DNA of 64,000 bases. Origin: Epiperipatus broadwayi (taxonomy: Eukaryota; Onychophora; Udeonychophora; Euonychophora; Peripatidae). Shown here piece after piece: positions 22,150 through 31,915 of the stretch. The notes under the pieces were generated by a model that was not told the origin of the DNA, searched no databases, and worked only from the letters and a program-made list of their open reading frames with translations. The DNA lies in NCBI GenBank assembly GCA_028023455.1, contig JAQFVV010012508.1, positions 3,777,877 through 3,841,876 of the forward strand, given 5' to 3'. Made by a program: the position numbers and the translations under genes. Each line of letters opens with the position of its first letter. Position 1 is the stretch's first letter.

Positions 22150-22330
22150 ATTTATATATTGGACTGTTTCCATCATCTAATATGAATGTTGAATGTCTTT
22201 AGAAAAATTTATTTCAATATTCCAAATACATTCAACTGTTAGTAATGGCACATAGAAACCTTGATAAATTCGTACTAAAAAAGGCAGAACATAATGGATG
22301 TTATTAATTATAAAATTAATCTTGATGGAG
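22150..22330 (+). repeat. Dispersed repeat family D copy
   Basis: TATTGGACTGTTTCCATCAT, TTAGAAAAATTTAT, CCAAATACATTCAACTGTTA and GTAATGGCACATAG occur in the family order. Confidence 0.65.
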
Positions 22331-22334
22331 TGTT

Positions 22335-23335
22335 GTTTTTTTTTTTTTTTTGGTGGAAGTATTATTAAAAGGAATCATATCTAGAAAAGAGAAAGTTTTA
22401 ATACATGTGTTCTACTAGAACTTGCATTGAGATCCAGACATTTAATACAGGAGCAATACTAAAATTGCAGATTATATTGTAAAGTATTGAGAGATAAGAT
22501 ATTGAAAATTAAGGGAATGATTGAAAGCAAACTATGTGGGTGACAGAAGCAATAGTCAACATTGATATTATTTAAAGAATTAAAGGACAAATGGAATATA
22601 GCTGATCATGTTACTAGGTGAATGCAAGACTTAAACTGAATCACAAGAGATAATCAAAACATGTAAAAATAAATTGAATTTGAGATGGAAATTTACTGAT
22701 TAATATATGGAGTAGAGAAGCTATAGATTGAGAAAACTGGATTAAACCTAGACTTTCAATAGTAAAAAATGAATTATGTTGTAAAACAAATCTTTAAAAA
22801 AATTAATTTTGAATGAATTATTATTATTATTTTTACTAATTGTTATATAAATATATTAAATTTAGAAGAGAAGAGCGAGCATTGTAATTTGGGTCTTTTG
22901 TGGTGTTAGTCACATCACCAGCACTATCAACTTTTTATCAGACAATTTAGGAGTATCAATCTAAAAAATCTGGCATGGAAATATTTTTAATATGTACACT
23001 AGATTATAAAATACTTGTAATATTTCTAATATATGTATATAATATTTTGATGTATTTTAAAAATAGATTGAATAAAATAAGACCAATCAATTAGTAAAGC
23101 ATTTATTTATTGTTAAGAAAATATCAAACATTTAACAGATCATATCCTTCTATAATTTTTAAAACTGGACTAATAATATGTAAGTAAATAAAATTCTTGA
23201 TTTCTTTTCTTGAAAGCTTATCCAGCCCTATCTAATGCATACATAAATTTCATAGTATGAACTCACATTACTTTTAAGAATAGTATGCTCCATTATCATA
23301 TTCTGTATTATTACTCAGGATATTTTAAACATCTT
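22335..23335. other. AT-rich sequence without recognisable features
   Basis: It contains a T17 run near 22335-22352. No gene or family repeat is recognised. Confidence 0.4.
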
Positions 23336-23349
23336 TGTTTGTTACATTA

Positions 23350-23630
23350 CATTATGTAATATAGGGGGTTTGAACACAGACTTTCAAACTCTCTTTGACC
23401 ACCCACTCTATCTCATACAACCTATACACATGACCACACATGTAAAAAAGATAAATGATTTCCAATATGTATTTCGTGCTGAACCAGTACTCATCAGTTA
23501 TTCCAGAGTTCAGCATGAAATACATATGTCGGAGATCCTCTCATGTGTGTCGTCATGGGTATCAATTGTATGAAATAGTGTGGATGGCCAAAAGGAGCTT
23601 GAAAGTCTGTGTTCAAATCTCCTATATTAC
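23350..23630. repeat. Family C foldback (two arms)
   Basis: The left arm, from ATGTAATATAGGGGGTTTGA through ACACAGACTTTCAAAC, ATGTATTTCGTGCTGAAC and a CAGTACTCATCAG block, is complementary to the right arm ending GAAAGTCTGTGTTCAAATCT followed by CCTATATTACAT. The centre is near 23490-23500. The two overlapping frames of 67 and 80 codons are by-products. Confidence 0.7.
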
Positions 23631-23639
23631 ATCTAGACT

Positions 23640-24035
23640 CCAGATATATAAAATATATTTGTATTTAAAATTTTACATTATAAATTGCAACAAATAATGT
23701 CCAAATAATGCCTTTAAAGGGATTGAAAATCAACTTTGGGAAATTGGTCTCTCTGCCCACAATTCTAAATAATTTTCCTCTATTGGAAAAAGTAAATTTA
23801 TTTTTTACTAAGCAATCATGACATGTATTTTTGAAAAATCCTAAGATCGCTTTCGGTTTGTTTTTTTTATAAAAAGAATATTTTTACAACAACTTTTAGA
23901 TTATTTTAAATATTTAATTTCAGTAACATAAAACTTCTGCTAGTAACAAATATTCAAAATTCTGCCTCCAAAATTGATTTAACAGCAGAATTTAAAAGGA
24001 TACCATCAGAGATTATTTATTACTCAACAAAAAAA
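23640..24035. other. AT-rich sequence without recognisable features
   Basis: No features seen. Confidence 0.4.
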
Positions 24036-24039
24036 TCAA

Positions 24040-24150
24040 AGTCATATATCACATGACTCAATTTTTAAGCTTGTAAATAAAAAAATAAAGAGCTTTGCTA
24101 ATTTCCTCTAACAAGCTTTATTGATAAATGCCAGCTAAACAAATTATTTA
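24040..24150 (+). repeat. Hairpin repeat family B, short fragment
   Basis: GTCATATATCACATGACTCA, TTTTTAAGCTTGTAAATAAA and CTAACAAGCTTTATTGATAA match the end of the complete family B structure at 62.2-63.0 kb. Confidence 0.7.
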
Positions 24151-24154
24151 TAAT

Positions 24155-24950
24155 TTTTATATTTAATCAATTTTTACAGACATATTGATAGTATCAATCA
24201 CTCGAAAAAAAAAAAAAGAGAGAAAGAGAAAGAAAAACAAAAAGTTAAAGATGACCAAACTCATCTGTGAGCCACGCATATGTTTGAATATATTACATGT
24301 TAATGCTCTATTCATTTCAATACTTTTTGAAGTGTTTAATCTCCTATACATTAGATGTTTTTTTCTGAAAAACTTCTAATATAAGTATACATAACATTCA
24401 ATTATCAACAATGTCTTGCAATGAAAACAATATTACACTTCTAAAGAGTATTTTTGAAGTAATTTTTATAAACATAAATGGTTCACACTTTTCCATCAAA
24501 ATCTCTTCAAATTCACTACAAAATGCTGTTTTCAGAAAGTCTCTTACAATTTACTCACTTCAAATGCTTAATCCAATAAAAAGTATGCTTTATAATAATA
24601 GATTCCCTATCATATTATTCAACATGCCAAAGAATGTTAAGAATTGGATATGATTTTTCTATAACATTTTCAGAAACTTATAAGTCATTCTGAAACAATT
24701 TTTTTCAATGCCTTTATCTTATTTTGACAATAGTTCTAAATCTTACTTTTATAGAATAAATTTACTCATTAAATCGAAGTAGCTATATCATCATGAATTA
24801 ATTAAATGCAGATTCTGCATATTGGAGTCTATGTTACAACTTAACAGTTGAATCTAGATTTTTATATTTTTAAAAAACTACCAATATTCACATTTCCTAA
24901 TTGATAACTATCCTAGATAAAATATTTTTTTACCATCATCAGTTTATAAA
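24155..24950. other. AT-rich sequence, possibly decayed LINE
   Basis: The 80-codon plus-strand frame near 24411-24653 is AT-composition-like and unrecognised. The region lies where the 3' part of the antisense LINE at 25.44-26.25 kb would be expected, but I find no motif to confirm that. Confidence 0.3.
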
Positions 24951-24976
24951 ATATCAGGGTTTTTTTTTAAAAAAAA

Positions 24977-25097
24977 ATTGTAATTATAAATTTTAAGTAA
25001 TATTTATTGAGGCAATAAACCTCAAGAATTCGCATTTTCAAGTTCGCAATCTTGAGATTTATTGCCTTAGTAAATATTATTTTAAAAAAATGTAATT
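24977..25097. repeat. Foldback element, short
   Basis: The arms ATAATTTAA-like/GTAATATTTATTGAGGCAAT (left) and ATTGCCTTAGTAAATATTAT (right) are complementary over about 50 bp, around a 13-bp loop near 25035-25045. Confidence 0.7.
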
Positions 25098-25150
25098 ATT
25101 TAATCAAAGTTTTTAAGTCAAATAATGTTTTACTTTTGGGAAATATATAT

Positions 25151-25442
25151 ATTCTAGCATGTGTGGCGCAACTGTTCCCAAAAGCTATAAAGTGTTAATA
25201 TAAAATAGATAACAAAAAACAAATGAGCTGAGCGCTGTCAAAGGATCTTGGACACGTGCTATGCTTTATCGAAGAAATGGAATTAGCATATTTGCCTATC
25301 ATTAAATGTAGTAGCAAGCTATGATTATGAAGGCAAGATCCTTTGAAAGTGCTCAGCTCGTTTGTTTTTAGTTATCTATTTTATATTAACACTTTATAGC
25401 TTTTGGGAACAGTTGCGCCACACACGCACACATGCTAGAATC
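25151..25442. repeat. Foldback element with ~105-bp arms
   Basis: TTCTAGCATGTGTGGCGCAA at the left is the complement of TTGCGCCACACAC...CATGCTAGAA at the right. Complementarity continues through TATAAAGTGTTAATATAAAA, AACAAATGAGCTGAGC and AAAGGATCTTG. The loop is about 25253-25329. The right inner edge carries the shared core CTATGATTATGAAGG...TTTGAAAGTGCTCAGC discussed in the findings. Confidence 0.8.
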
Positions 25443-26250
25443 CAAGTTTTTATAAGTTATATGCAAAACATTTTGTAGATCATTGTTTGAATTGGAAAAA
25501 ATGGTTGATGATCAACATATTATAAAACTAGAAACCAAAAAAAAAGTTTTTGTTTTAAATTAGTAAATTCATTACTAAACATATACTTCATTTTCATGCC
25601 TACTTCATGAAGTTTGGAAACTCTATCAAACATTACTGTCATAAAACAATAGAAAATAAAGTTAAAACTACTATACAGTGAAGTCGAAGCTAATACATGT
25701 TTTTGTTTAACATCAGCTTTCATTTCAAATGTTCACTTTTGCTTCCATGTAGAATGTGTGTAATAAGATTGGATTCACAGGCAATTAATTTTCAACATTG
25801 TCACAACTCTATTAGATTAACTGGGTGAAATGCCTTAATCAAATCAATGAAAATCCTCTGTAATTCATGTCCTTGAGTATGACACTTTTTGGCATTTGCT
25901 TGGCAGCACAAAAAATGTTTATTGTTTTTTTTTTTTTAATTATCTGAATATACATCAAATTTTGATAAATATTCTTCTATTGTTGATGTAGTCCTAATCA
26001 ATATTTTTGAAAATATTTTCGCTGGATTTTTTAATAATGATAGCCCATGATAATTATTACAATCTTTAATTTTATATATTTTTTTAAATTGAGACAATGG
26101 AAGCATATTTAAGAACAAATGTCAAGATTCCAATATCTTTGAAGCTAATGTATCACTTTTATTTTAAATTTTCTCTAGGTATCCCATCAAGGTGTGCAGT
26201 TTTTCTGTTTTTAAGATGTTAAATAATTGTCTTAACAATGTCCCTAAAAA
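25443..26250 (-). pseudogene. Antisense LINE reverse transcriptase remnant
   Basis: On the minus strand, successive frames give recognisable RT blocks. D-C-N-N-Y-H-G-L-S-L-L (about 26062-26025; the usual form is NYRGISLL) is followed by K-N-P-A-K-I-F-S-K-I-L-I. Next is a weak motif A region (F-x-D-L-I-K-A-F, near 25830), then V-K-Q-K-H-V-L-A-S-T-S-L-Y (near 25712; usual VKQGCVLAPTLF). Last is a decayed motif C followed by S-N-S-N-N-D-L-Q-N-V (about 25475). The same SNNDLQ block recurs at 63.27 kb, so both belong to one LINE family. Stops and frameshifts are frequent. The foldback at 25151-25442 sits immediately at its 3' side. Confidence 0.65.
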
Positions 26251-26599
26251 TGATCTAAATGAGTCATTAGTGTAGACATATCATTGAATGCAGTCATTTA
26301 AATTGTATTAGTATTCCCAAGATAATCATAACACTTTTTCAATTTAATTGGAACATTATCATTTAAAAGAATGTTTTTTTATTGATTTAAAAAGATTATT
26401 ATATTGTTTGTGATATTCAAATTTTATTTTCAGTGGGATCAATAAAGATTCAATAATGACCATGCTCCCAAACAATTGTATTTTTTTTGCAATTTTAATT
26501 ACCAATCATTTTTACCTCTTCTTGACATTTATTTAGATTTTCATTTTAAATGTTCATATTATGTATGAAACTCCACATTCATATTTGCAATGCAAAAAT

Positions 26600-26790
26600 A
26601 CTATAATTCTATCATAAGGGTTTTACCCGCTCATAAAGAAAAGATTATTTTATTTTAAGCTTGCAATATACAACTGAGCATGCTTTCGGTATAAGCGATC
26701 AAATTCATGCGCTCAAACATAACTTGTGAAAATTTGTGTTCAGCTATATATTGCAAGTTTAAAATCCTTTATGAGCAATGATAGAAATAC
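26600..26790. repeat. Imperfect foldback element
   Basis: TTCTATCATAAGGGTTTTA, GCTCATAAAG and AAGCTTGCAATATA (left) pair with TATATTGCAAGTTTAAA, CTTTATGAGC and ATGATAGAA (right). The loop side contains GCATGCTTTCGGTATAAGCG, the same ...TTTCG... core seen in other foldbacks. Confidence 0.65.
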
Positions 26791-26854
26791 AGTTTAATAG
26801 AAGAAAAGAAGTAACTATTTGTAGAATTAAAGAATACTGTGTTTTTTTAAATTA

Positions 26855-27005
26855 ATACATTGTACATGCTTACACCCACCTGCACATATATGATGTAATA
26901 TATAAGGGCTTAGAACTCAGACTTTCACATGACCCTCAGCTCTCCATGCCATCTCATATTGCTGACTCACCTGATCATACACATGTTGAAAAGTATAACC
27001 ATTAT
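26855..27005 (+). repeat. SINE-like repeat family C, partial copy
   Basis: TGTAATATATAAGGGCTTAG, ACTCAGACTTTCACATGACC, CATCTCATATTGCTG and CATGTTGAAAAGTATAA are present. The later family blocks are missing. Confidence 0.65.
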
Positions 27006-27009
27006 CAGA

Positions 27010-27830
27010 GATTGTGTTAGAGTTTTCTTTTATAGATTTTAAGCAAATTTTAGTACATCTTGCAACTGAATATTTTGGAGGAAAATGAAAATTATGCACT
27101 CTCCATGAATTCTTAGTTTAGTTCCGCCATTTTTTTTTACTTGAAAATATTTCCAACTTTACCAAGTTGTATAATATATATATATGGATCAAAGATTGAG
27201 TTAAAAGAAAATGAAAGAAAAGTGTTAAATTACTTGCACAAAAGATTTAATTTTTTTTTTTTTTCATTTTTATAAAAGCTTTAGATTTCACTACAAATTC
27301 TAAATTGTTTTCAAATTTTTTTATTATTTTTTAATAAATTAAATCTTTTATATATATTGAATTTGTACATTTCAAACATTTTTAGTTCTATACGTGTAGA
27401 GAGTGATTTTTATATTAGCAGTTTCTTTTTTGTTTCTCAAACGTTGATGCTATCTAAGAAGCTTCACATATCTAACTAAAGAGTGTTGTTTTGAAATGGA
27501 AATTTTAATACAGGAATGTTTACTGTGATTTAAAAAATCTTTTCAATTAAAATCACACTCTGGAAAAGTAAAGAAAAAAAAAGAAAGAATGAAAATTAAT
27601 CACATACTCAGAAACTATAAGTAGAATTCAGAAAAAGTAAAGATAAATGAATTGTGTTGATGATGAATAGAATGGCATAAACCTGCTAACATTATATTTA
27701 TTGTTTGAAATTTCACAAAACTATTTACGGTATGTAAAAATTGTATTAAATTTAAACAAATACAAATTGTATTAGGCATTCAAAAATATGAAATATGTGG
27801 AGAATATTTTTGCTATATATGTATATACAC
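27010..27830. other. AT-rich sequence without recognisable features
   Basis: T- and A-runs only. No gene or family repeat is seen. Confidence 0.4.
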
Positions 27831-27837
27831 GATTGTC

Positions 27838-28452
27838 AATGAAAACACCCACAGAAAAGGTGATTTTTTTAAAAAAAAAAACAACATCTTTATTACTGCC
27901 TAACATGCTTTCGATATACCTGGGTTATAGTAGTATAACATAGAGTTCTTGGTATTAATGTGTAAGTAATGACTAATTAGTTATTCAAAATATTAAAATT
28001 TATTTAAATGCGATACTTCTTTGATAGCAGTATGCTTATCACGATAGCGGTATGCTTGTGTCTTTTCTATTAGTTGAAAAACAGTCACTTGCTGTGGCCC
28101 AGGCCTCCTTAATTTTTTGCCTTTCTTTCTATATATATATATAATTTTTTTAAAAAAATGCTTTTGATAATTCGAATAGAGAGGACTGAAAGTGGAAAAT
28201 TAAAGAGGCCTGGTTAATAGCAAGTTACCAATTTTCAAGCAGTAGAAAAGATCCAAGCACACTGCTATTAAAGAAATTGGCCATTTAAATAAATTGTAAC
28301 ATTTTGAATAGCTAATTAGTCACTACTTATATATTAATACCATGAACTCTTAAATCATATTACTATACGCTATGATTATTATGTAAATGTTATATCGCTG
28401 ATTTTTTTTTTTTTTTAAAAAACTTTTCTGTGGACGTTTACATTAATAGTCA
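27838..28452. repeat. Large foldback element with ~280-300 bp arms
   Basis: The left arm (about 27838-28137) and right arm (about 28170-28452) pair from TGAAAACACCCACAGAAAAG/CTTTTCTGTGG inwards. They pair through TTCTTGGTATTAATGTGTAA, GACTAATTAGTTATTCAAAA and TAGCAGTATGCTT, to AGGCCTCCTTAATTTT near the centre. Arms have diverged by indels (the second ATAGCGGTATGCTTG unit on the left is a local duplication). The left arm contains ACATGCTTTCGATATACCTG, the shared TTTCG core. No open frame is present. Confidence 0.8.
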
Positions 28453-28454
28453 TG

Positions 28455-29100
28455 TATTACATTAACTCGGAAAAGAAGGAAATTATGCATAGTTGAATTA
28501 TATATGTATATGGTTGTACTGTCATGCAGAAACAATGTTAAAGGTTTGTACAAGAAAAAAATATTGCTTCACTATTAGTGATTCCATCTTATTACTCCTT
28601 CAAAAATGGGGTTTTGAATATCCCACCACTGCTGTTGTAAATCTATTTTCAAATGGAAACCAGAACTATATACATATTATAATATGTAATTACTAAATGC
28701 AACCCATCAAAATGTCTGGAGTAAAGACATTAAAAGTAATTACGTCTTGAAAGTATTTAATGGTTTTGATATTGATTTAGCAATAAAATTAGTATTTATT
28801 GCTTTTATGTTCAAAATTAAATTGTTCATAATATTTAGAGTAAATACTGAATTGTTATCCATTTATTTGCTTTAACAGTATATGTAAAAGAACAAAATAT
28901 TAAACTTTACAACATGTAAGTATTCTATATATATATATTGATTATTAAAAATTTGGAATTTTTGGATTCCAAGCCTGTCTGGATTAATAACTTGTCTGGG
29001 TTAATAACTTGTCTGGGTAACTAATAACTACATATAAAAATAGGTAATATGAAATATTGAAAATTGTATAATAGTATATTATTTCAATATAAAACACCCT
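28455..29100. other. AT-rich sequence without recognisable features
   Basis: A threefold short repeat TTAATAACTTGTCTGG lies near 28984-29020. No gene is recognised. Confidence 0.4.
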
Positions 29101-29117
29101 TTCTGTGTTTAAAAGAA

Positions 29118-29415
29118 CAAGGCAAAACTCTCCATACAGTAGTGCCACCCTGTGCCAACCAGAGTAATCAATGGATGCCAGAAGGCTTGTGCATAAAATC
29201 CCTATCTAGTACCTATTCATCTAATATCCCTAGACTAGTTTCTAGCTTGTGGCCTTTGTCAGTGAGGAGCCTTGGATCTGAGAGCACAAGCCTTCTGGCA
29301 TTCATTGATTACTCTGGTTGGCACAGGGTGGCACTACTGTATGGAGAGTTTTGCCTTGTTTAATAACAATTATGTGCTAGTATAAGAGATATAGTGATCA
29401 TGTGATGTTTAATAA
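29118..29415 (+). mobile_element. Hairpin retroposon family A copy with 12-bp target duplication
   Basis: The inner arms are complementary: GCAAAACTCTCCATACAGTA...AGAAGGCTTGTGC (about 29124-29193) against GCACAAGCCTTCTGGCAT...TGGAGAGTTTTGC (about 29284-29355). After the hairpin comes a single-stranded end with ATAACAATTATGTGCTAGTA and GTGATCATGTGATGTTTA. TGTTTAAAAGAA occurs directly on both sides (about 29106-29117 and 29417-29428). A 12-bp duplication plus one variable and one constant end fits retroposition better than a cut-and-paste MITE. The open frames over it are by-products. Confidence 0.7.
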
Positions 29416-29539
29416 TGTTTAAAAGAAAAGATTATTATTTATAAACATGCTTTTGTTTATTTGTAGTTATATTCAGAGCATAAGTAATTTATTAAAGGTG
29501 TTCCTATTTATCATCAAATATCTAAGGTGATATTTAAAT

Positions 29540-30250
29540 GAGATGTATATGCAAATGAGCTGATTTAAACTGATCATTTTTTAAATAGGGGAATGCATGA
29601 TTCTTTTTTTTATTAATAATATGGGCATTATTAAGAATGTGCCATACTACTTTAAACTTGCACTTCTTGTCATTTTGTTCAGAACGTACAGCACTAATTT
29701 TTGTTTGATCATATGAATGACCATGCTCAATTTTATACTCTAAAAAAGATTGATTTAATGTCGGAGTTAGCCTTAGAATGATTATATTGATATGTATCCT
29801 GTGCTTCTTTAGTTCCAATATTTGACCACGACTCCCCAAAATAAACTACATTAGGAACTGAATTGCTGCAATCAATCCTATATACAATCTGTAAGGCCTG
29901 TTTCGGTGACAGCCTATGATGTTATTTATGAGTCAATTTAATCAAACAATATCTAATTTGTATTCAAAGAAAATTTTATTTTATTGATTATTGTAGTTCT
30001 CCATTTGATTTTTTTTTTTGGTGACTCATCAAATCGTATAACATACTATTTAGTGCTAATTATCTCTTTGTCTATATTCCATTTCTTATTTCTAGTTTGA
30101 ATCATTATAAAAATGCCACAGGAATTTTTTGAAATAAACTTTGTAATATTATCGAATTGTTTTCCTTTACCTTGAGTCTGGTGAATTTTTATATATTTTT
30201 TTATTTGCAAAATTTTTTTTTTTTCATCACATTTAATAAAGGAAGATAAA
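29540..30250 (-). pseudogene. Penelope-like element: GIY-YIG endonuclease remnant
   Basis: On the minus strand near 29915-29830, one frame reads V-Y-R-I-D-C-S-N...V-V-Y-F-G-E-S. This matches the GVYxIxC...C...YIGET start of the GIY-YIG nuclease that ends Penelope-like retroelements. A following stretch, Y-N-H-S-K-A-N-S-D-I-K-S, fits the NxxxALAxH region. After a frame change, E-H-G-H-S-Y-D-Q-T-K-I (about 29720-29690) matches the conserved xSGHxIDFxxxKI block, and a K-F-K-V-V-W-H-I block follows. RT should lie at higher coordinates, but 29950-30250 gives only weak resemblance. The two frames and several stops show it is dead. Confidence 0.65.
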
Positions 30251-30254
30251 TTTA

Positions 30255-31735
30255 TTCACCCATACATAAAGAATTATCATTAATTGTACCCACTTTATTT
30301 TTTTATAATAAGATTGGGAAGGGGGAGAACCTCCAATTGATAACTTATACTAGGGTTTTTTAGATGACAAAGTAAAAAATGATTATCTGGTGCCTAATAC
30401 CTTATCTTCATTACTTTCTAATGAGGAATCATTGGAGGGGCCTTTCCTTGCAGCTGAATATTTAAAATCTGCTTTACCATACCTATATCCATCAGATGGC
30501 CAAATTAACATTCCTGAAAATAGATTGCATTTGCTACTTATCAATGATGTGATTATTTTTTTCTCTTTTTTCAAATAATTATTAAACATTATTGAAAATA
30601 TTGTGAATAAATTGTCTTTATATTTTTCAATGTGAAAAATTACATTGTCATTAATGATTGTTAATATATATTTAATGGACCTAGTAGGGATAATCTGATA
30701 GATTGCTGGATTTACTTTTAGTAGTGAATTTAATATGCATATAATTCGTATTTAGACTTAGTTTTTTGTTGTTGTCGAACATTAGATTAATTTTTTAATA
30801 GAGAATCTACAATAACTTTCATATCTTGTTAATTGGTTAATGTTCAAATCTTTGCTCTAATGTGTTAATGTTTTTAGAATAAGAATCTTAGCAAAGAAAA
30901 CCAATGTCCAAGACAAGTAAACAAATATATATTTGTTTCTTCAGGTATAGTTAACTGAATTATGATCTCATAGGTTAGATGCTATAACATATAATATTAT
31001 ATGGGATGAAATAAATTATTACTTTGATATATATATTGGAGATTATGTGAAATTTTTTTTATCTCATCTTGCACTTTATCTTACTAATTCTTTATTTTTG
31101 GAATTTCTATTTTGTCAAAACATCATAACTGTAACTATTTTTACCAGTATTTTAAGAACTATGTGGCAAGTGATTTTATTTAAACAACTACACACATTAT
31201 TTTAGTATGTTTATAATTTATATAATGTAAATTTTAAAAATTCCTTCAATGATCATGCTATTCTATTTTACCAGTTCAAATATTTTATGTTCTTGCACAT
31301 ACCTTCCCTTATATAAACTAAAAATATTTAAAGTTACTAATTTAATCATACACATAATTGATGCTTTATTTTAAATCATTTTTTTTTACCTGTGTGTTTT
31401 GTTTTTTTTTTGCGAAATATGTTGTAATTGTTAAAGTTAATAGAATTTTTATTGACTGATAAAATGTAGTTAACAAATTGAGAAAATAAGAATAATTAAC
31501 ACCAGGTACAATATTGATTGATCTTTCAAAAGAAGATGTTATATATTAATTAAAAAACTTATTTTGAAGATTGATAATGTCAAAAGTTTTAAGAATTGTT
31601 TAATGTTTTCTTCTCATAACATAATACTTTGTTTATTATATATTTTCAAACTAGATTAACATTTGATTTAGAGAAACAATTAAAAAATTGCCAAATTTTG
31701 CTGTTGAATTTTAAAAAAAACGTAAATCATATCAC
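30255..31735. other. AT-rich sequence, one double-strand open patch
   Basis: Between 30383 and 30589 both strands are open for over 60 codons (plus strand S-N-E-E-S-L-E-G-P-F-L-A-A-E-Y-L-K-S). This is unusual for such AT-rich DNA, but neither product is recognised. It might be part of the Penelope-like ORF or an unrelated fragment. The rest is featureless. Confidence 0.3.
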
Positions 31736-31915
31736 TGTATACATATATAAAATGCGCTAAAATGCAACAAACACACAAAGCTGAAGACAAAGAAATCTTA
31801 ATACTGTAGATTAATATAAACTAAATATATGTATCTAAGTATGTGGCTAAGTGCTTTCGAGGGCCGAGGTCCTCATATTCTTAGCCATTTTGTAAATAAA
31901 TTGGAATTATAAATA

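Noticed and set aside
24185-24379. Lys-rich plus frame and opposed Phe-rich frame
   Set aside because: Both come from an A-rich low-complexity tract, with no motif.
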